From positions 1-34,200 of the forward strand of contig NZ_JADNOH010000096.1 of assembly GCF_015557435.1 (NCBI RefSeq): DNA of 34,200 nt. Reading direction: 5' to 3'. Shown in pieces: positions 30,922 through 34,200 of the stretch (position 1 is its first letter; each line of letters begins with the position of its first letter). This DNA comes from Collinsella aerofaciens (GTDB taxonomy: Bacteria; Actinomycetota; Coriobacteriia; Coriobacteriales; Coriobacteriaceae). Under the pieces are notes generated by a model. That model was not told the origin of the DNA, did no database searches, and saw nothing but the letters and a program-made list of their open reading frames with translations. The translations under genes were made by a program, and so were the position numbers.

Positions 30922-31005
30922 GAGGCCGGGACATATCATCCCGTCCTCAAACATTCTCGGCCTGCGGCCTGCGAAACTGCGGGCGGGACGATATGTCCCG
31001 GCCTC
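30922..31005. promoter_or_regulatory. Large inverted repeat built of two CGGGAC-type dyads, upstream of nrdG
   Basis: Arms of 22 bases (30922-30943 and 30984-31005) pair with one mismatch over a 40-base loop. Each arm is itself a dyad: CGGGACATATCATCCCG (30927-30943) and CGGGACGATATGTCCCG (30984-31000). The structure ends 15 bases before the nrdG ATG, touching its ribosome site. It could be an RNA hairpin controlling nrdG translation or a pair of repressor sites. Confidence 0.6.
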
Positions 31006-31138
31006 ATGCAAAGGGTAACTCAATGAACGAAGCGAACATCGAGTATAGGGTTCGAGGTCCAATAAAAAATGGGCTGCAGCTCAACCGCCATTGAAAGCAA
31101 ATCGCCACCGCAGATCAACTCATTTCCGCTTAGAACTT

Positions 31139-31169
31139 CGAGGAGTGAGCAGACCGCGTGCTGCATCTC
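31139..31169 (+). repeat. Inverted, diverged fragment of the nrdD 3' end
   Basis: CGAGGAG, six unrelated bases, then GACCGCGTGCTGCATCTC. The same two blocks with the same spacing form the last codons of nrdD (31336-31366, minus strand), so 25 of 31 bases match in opposite orientation. Weaker likeness continues beyond both ends, including GGCTG.ACCG. In the plus frame the codons read ADRVLHL, like the DRVLHL end of NrdD. Confidence 0.55.
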
Positions 31170-31238
31170 AGCTACGTCAACTTGGCTGCACCGTAGCGAG
31201 ACGCCGGACCTTTGCTCGATATGAGTTCCGCACGAACA

Positions 31239-31259
31239 GGAGGCGCCAGTGGCGCCTCC
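31239..31259 (-). terminator. Hairpin downstream of nrdD
   Basis: GGAGGCGCC (31239-31247) and GGCGCCTCC (31251-31259) pair perfectly over a 3-base loop, about 75 bases beyond the nrdD stop. The minus-strand tail (TGTTCG) is poor in T, so its strength is doubtful. Confidence 0.45.
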
Positions 31260-31332
31260 GTCGTGAGTCAGGACTGTCCGAAATAGCGAGCAAATGCCCA
31301 AGCGGCCCTCTCGGTTCAGCCCCGGAGCGGTA

Positions 31333-33555
31333 TTAGAGATGCAGCACGCGGTCGCGGATCTCCTCGGTTCGACCCTGGTTCCAGAACTGGGTACCGATGT
31401 AGCCGCACGTACGACGAGCGACGTTCATCTTCTCCTGGTCGCGGTTGCCGCAATTGGGGCACTCCCACACCAGCTTGCCGTCATCCTCGACAATCTTGAT
31501 CTCGCCGTCGTAGCCGCACACCTGGCAGTAGTCGCTCTTGGTGTTGAGCTCGGCGTACATGATGTTGTCGTAGATGTACTGCATCACGCGAATGACAGCC
31601 TTGAGGTTGTCCTGCATGTTGGGAACCTCAACGTAGGAGATAGCACCGCCCGGCGAAAGCTGCTGGAACATGCCCTCGAACTTAAGCTTATCGAAGGCAT
31701 CGATCTCCTCGGACACATGGACGTGATAGCTGTTGGTAATGTAGCCCTTGTCCGTCACGCCCGGGATAATGCCAAAACGGCGCTGCAGGCACTTGGCAAA
31801 CTTGTAGGTCGTCGACTCAAGCGGGGTGCCGTACAGCGAAAAGTCGATATCGCTTTCGGCCTTCCACTCGGCGCACTTGTCGTTCATGCGCTGCATGACG
31901 GCCATGGCAAACGGCGTGCCTTCCTTCTCGGTGTGGCTGTGGCCCGTCATGTACTTGACGCACTCATACAGGCCGGCATAGCCCAGGCTGATGGTGGAGT
32001 ATCCGCCCACGAGAAGCTTGTCGATCGTCTCGCCCTTCTTCAGACGAGCGAGGGCGCCATACTGCCACAGAATCGGTGCGGCGTCAGAAAGCGTACCCAT
32101 CAGGCGCTCATGACGGCACAGCAGGGCACGGTGGCACAGCTCAAGGCGCTCGTCGAAGATCTTCCAGAACTTGTCCATGTCCTGATGCGAGCTCAGCGCG
32201 ACATCGGGCAGGTTAATGGTCACAACGCCCTGGTTAAAGCGACCATAGTACTTGGGCTTGTTCGGGTCGTAGTTCAGCGCGTTGGCAACATTGTTAAAGC
32301 CGTTGCCCGAGCGGTCGGGCGTCAAGAAGCTGCGGCAACCCATGCAGGTGTAGCAGTCGCCGTTGCCGGCGGTCTCGCCCTTCGACAGCTTGAGCTCGCG
32401 CATCTTCTTCTCGGAGATGTAATCGGGCACCATGCGCTTGGCGGTGCACTTGGCAGCCAGCTGGGTCAGGTAGAAGTACGGGGAATCCTCGTGAACGTTA
32501 TCGTCCTCGAGTACATAGATAAGCTTGGGGAATGCCGGGGTAATCCAAACGCCGGCCTCGTTCTTAACGCCCTCGTAGCGCTGGCGAAGCGTCTCCTCCA
32601 CGATCATGGCAAGGTCGTGCTTCTCCTGAGGCGTACGGGCCTCGTTAAGATACATAAAGACCGTCACGAACGGCGCCTGGCCATTGGTGGTCATAAGGGT
32701 CACGACCTGATACTGAATCGTCTGGACGCCACGACGGATCTCGTCACGCAGGCGATCCTCAACAACCTCGCGGACCTTCTCGGCAGATGCAGAGACGCCG
32801 AGCTCCTCAAGCTCGCGAGCGACCTCGCCGCGAATCTTTTGACGACTCACCTCAACGAACGGGGCGAGATGGGTCAGCGAGATAGACTGGCCGCCATACT
32901 GGGAGGAAGCAACCTGGGCGATGATCTGCGTCGCGATATTGCAGGCAGTCGAGAAGCTGTGCGGCTTCTCGATTAGCGTGCCCGAAATAACAGTGCCGTT
33001 CTGGAGCATGTCCTCCAGGTTCACCAGGTCGCAGTTATGCATGTGCTGAGCAAAGTAATCCGAATCGTGGAAGTGGATCAGGCCCTCATTGTGGGCATCC
33101 ACGATCTCCTGGGGCAGCAGCACGCGCTGGGTCAGGTCCTTGGAAATCTCGCCGGCCATGTAGTCGCGCTGAACGGAATTGACGGTCGGGTTCTTGTTGG
33201 AGTTCTCCTGCTTGACCTCTTCGTTATTGCACTCGATCAGCGACAGGATCTTGTCATCGGTCGTGTTCTTCTGGCGCTTCAGGCTCTGAACGTAGCGATA
33301 GATGATGTAGTGGCGGGCGACCTCGTAGCAGTCGAGACGCATGATCTCGTCCTCGACCAAATCCTGGATCTCCTCGACCGAAACGGTGTGGCCCGCGTTC
33401 TCGCATGCCTCGGCGACGTTTTGCGCCGCATAAACCACCTGGCGGTCGGTTAGACGAGAGCTCTCCTCGACCTCCAAGTTGGCGGCGCGGATGGCATTGA
33501 CGATCTTATCGATGTCAAAGACAACCTCGGTGCCGCTGCGCTTGATGATCTTCAT
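31333..33555 (-). CDS. nrdD: Anaerobic ribonucleoside-triphosphate reductase (class III)
   Basis: A 740-residue glycyl-radical enzyme reducing ribonucleoside triphosphates to deoxy forms without oxygen. Residues about 1-90 are an ATP-cone (MKIIKRSGTEVVFDIDKIVNAI, then the EVARHYIIYR end), which senses ATP/dATP. The barrel follows, with TYMG-like CYTCMGCRSFL and NRGVVTINLP-like QGVVTINLPDVAL stretches. Near the C-terminus a zinc site is formed by Cys677, Cys680, Cys699 and Cys702 (CQVCGYDG...CPNCG). The glycyl-radical loop RRTCGYIG places the radical on Gly718. I chose the ATG at 33555 after AGAGG; the longer frame to 33585 is unsupported. Two NrdR-like boxes lie on its promoter. Confidence 0.97.
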   Translation of the reverse strand: MKIIKRSGTEVVFDIDKIVNAIRAANLEVEESSRLTDRQVVYAAQNVAEACENAGHTVSVEEIQDLVEDEIMRLDCYEVARHYIIYRYVQSLKRQKNTTDDKILSLIECNNEEVKQENSNKNPTVNSVQRDYMAGEISKDLTQRVLLPQEIVDAHNEGLIHFHDSDYFAQHMHNCDLVNLEDMLQNGTVISGTLIEKPHSFSTACNIATQIIAQVASSQYGGQSISLTHLAPFVEVSRQKIRGEVARELEELGVSASAEKVREVVEDRLRDEIRRGVQTIQYQVVTLMTTNGQAPFVTVFMYLNEARTPQEKHDLAMIVEETLRQRYEGVKNEAGVWITPAFPKLIYVLEDDNVHEDSPYFYLTQLAAKCTAKRMVPDYISEKKMRELKLSKGETAGNGDCYTCMGCRSFLTPDRSGNGFNNVANALNYDPNKPKYYGRFNQGVVTINLPDVALSSHQDMDKFWKIFDERLELCHRALLCRHERLMGTLSDAAPILWQYGALARLKKGETIDKLLVGGYSTISLGYAGLYECVKYMTGHSHTEKEGTPFAMAVMQRMNDKCAEWKAESDIDFSLYGTPLESTTYKFAKCLQRRFGIIPGVTDKGYITNSYHVHVSEEIDAFDKLKFEGMFQQLSPGGAISYVEVPNMQDNLKAVIRVMQYIYDNIMYAELNTKSDYCQVCGYDGEIKIVEDDGKLVWECPNCGNRDQEKMNVARRTCGYIGTQFWNQGRTEEIRDRVLHL

Positions 33556-33780
33556 CCTCTTGCCTCTTTCGCGTCGTAGCCTCATTGCGCTTCAGAGCCA
33601 AACGATGCCCGGCAGGGCTTGCCCCTGTCTTGCGGCGCCGTCGCGCAATCTGTGTTCTCGATAAACCATAAGTCCTCATGCGGACAATCCTCGCGGCCGA
33701 TCAAGCGGCTCAAAGGCGTGTCCAAATGGGGCGAATAAGGTCTTCGTTCTCTGTCCGCCATCTATCATACGACAAAGATG

Positions 33781-33828
33781 CATCTATATCCTGTATTCTT
33801 TTTTTAGGTCAAACACAACATATAGTGT
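33781..33828 (-). promoter_or_regulatory. nrdD promoter with two NrdR boxes
   Basis: ACACAACATATAGTGT (33813-33828) matches the NrdR consensus ACACWATATATWGTGT at 15 of 16 positions. A weaker second box (33781-33796) keeps the ATATAG core. Their centres are 32 bases apart, about three helical turns, as NrdR requires. Between and over them lie a minus-strand -35 TTGACC (33807-33812), an 18-base spacer, and -10 TATAGA (33783-33788), so the weaker box covers the -10. Confidence 0.75.
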
Positions 33829-33849
33829 TTCAGCAGGTCAAAGCAATTA

Positions 33850-34142
33850 GTCATTTTGCAGACGCATTATAAATGAGGGGTATTTGACAAGTCGGTAAAA
33901 CGTTACCAACACGGCTACCTGCATGGCAGTTATAAAACCCCCTTAGTCAAGCCGCTGACAAATCCTACCAAAATCAAGCCGCTCACGCCAAAAGAATCCA
34001 AAAGATTATGCTTGACCAACATGTTGCGGTCACGCTCGGTCAGGACGCATGCAATCAGCCGGCGCCCCTACGGGATGCGAAGACCATCGCGCACAAACCT
34101 TGGATCAATATTTGGTGGCTTATTTGGCGGCGTACTTGGTGA
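33850..34142. other. Non-coding stretch upstream of the nrdD promoter
   Basis: No gene with a usable ribosome site is visible. It holds a direct repeat TCAAGCCGCT (33947-33956 and 33974-33983), a short dyad GGTAA...TTACC near 33889-33905, and three short frames without start signals: a 30-codon minus-strand frame (34022-33930), a 44-codon plus-strand frame near 34009, and a 32-codon plus-strand frame near 34076 with glycine-spaced hydrophobic residues (FGGLFGGVLGD). None is convincing; the stretch may be a decayed gene. Confidence 0.4.
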
Positions 34143-34176
34143 CAAAAAACAGCCCAGAGGACATAGCCTCTGAGCT
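34143..34176 (-). terminator. Terminator of a gene entering from the right edge
   Basis: On the minus strand AGCTCAGAGG pairs with CCTCTGGGCT (one G-T wobble) over a 6-base loop and runs into GTTTTTTG. A minus-strand TAA at 34197-34195 could be the stop of the gene it serves, which lies outside the window. Confidence 0.7.
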
Positions 34177-34200
34177 GCGAACATTTGGTGGGCGTTAGAA

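Noticed and set aside
31020..31301. A 93-codon Cys-containing minus-strand frame between nrdD and nrdG, starting at a TTG
   Set aside because: Part of it is antisense to the inverted nrdD fragment and it reads through a strong hairpin (31239-31259). The start signal is weak, so it looks like chance.
33930..34022. A 30-codon hydrophobic minus-strand frame near the right edge
   Set aside because: No ribosome site precedes its ATG and the frame is closed by a stop further upstream; too short to support.
1..34200. CRISPR arrays, tRNA or rRNA genes, integrases or intact transposases
   Set aside because: No regularly spaced direct repeats, no tRNA cloverleaf with a GGTTCRA arm, and no recombinase motifs were seen on either strand.

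Overview
The window looks like chromosomal core DNA from a strictly anaerobic, high-GC, Gram-positive gut bacterium of the Coriobacteriia, most likely Collinsella or a close relative. That placement is inference from gene content: a class III anaerobic ribonucleotide reductase with its activase, a DUF3793 protein with a short flavodoxin, a ferredoxin-type aldo/keto reductase, a Y-family polymerase with a YolD-like partner, and strong GGAGG ribosome sites with frequent GTG/TTG starts. I see no rRNA, tRNA, CRISPR array, intact insertion sequence or prophage. Most long antisense reading frames are high-GC shadows.

Layout. Positions 1-4714, all minus strand: the first codons of a gene leaving the left edge, with a promoter and an operator-like inverted repeat; a GntR/UTRA regulator; two HAD phosphatases; pgi. 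Positions 4840-9340: a truncated iron-alcohol-dehydrogenase-like protein between copies of a short GGGACAGG motif; a Y-family polymerase/YolD pair behind a promoter with two LexA-like boxes; a membrane-anchored heavy-metal domain protein under a CsoR-like palindrome; DUF3793 plus flavodoxin. Positions 9456-12645, minus: a polar amino-acid ABC importer (lipoprotein, permease with an unusual extracytoplasmic N-domain, ATPase). Positions 12707-16018, minus: endonuclease IV, a Gfo/Idh/MocA oxidoreductase and a 4Fe-4S aldo/keto reductase, separated by two copies of a palindromic repeat.

Positions 16182-17984, plus: a cyclase-family hydrolase and a ketopantoate reductase. Positions 18094-19268: a two-helix membrane protein and a secreted coiled-coil protein. 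Positions 19581-22069: O-acetylhomoserine sulfhydrylase (metY) divergent from a LysR regulator, with a 17-codon Cys-containing leader ORF in the metY leader. Positions 22169-24689, plus: RNase HI, a second Gfo/Idh/MocA enzyme, an acylphosphatase and a Fur-family regulator. Positions 24705-26596, minus: a HAD phosphatase, then a SlyD/UreE-like pair without urease genes. Positions 26717-28581, plus: a renal-type dipeptidase and a YgjP-like metallopeptidase.

Positions 28588-33828, minus, form a nucleotide/folate block: nrdD, nrdG, folE, an HD-domain protein and folB. nrdD has two NrdR-like boxes on its promoter. The 426-base nrdD-nrdG gap holds an inverted diverged copy of the nrdD 3' end and two CGGGAC-type dyads. 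The last 370 bases hold no gene I can support, only a terminator for a gene entering from the right.

The most original observations are the metY leader ORF, the paired palindromic repeats with compensatory stem changes, the orphan UreE/SlyD pair, the nrdD-nrdG spacer, and the permease with a fused extracytoplasmic domain. No single undescribed multi-gene system is obvious. All similarity statements come from recognising family motifs by eye; no database search was run.
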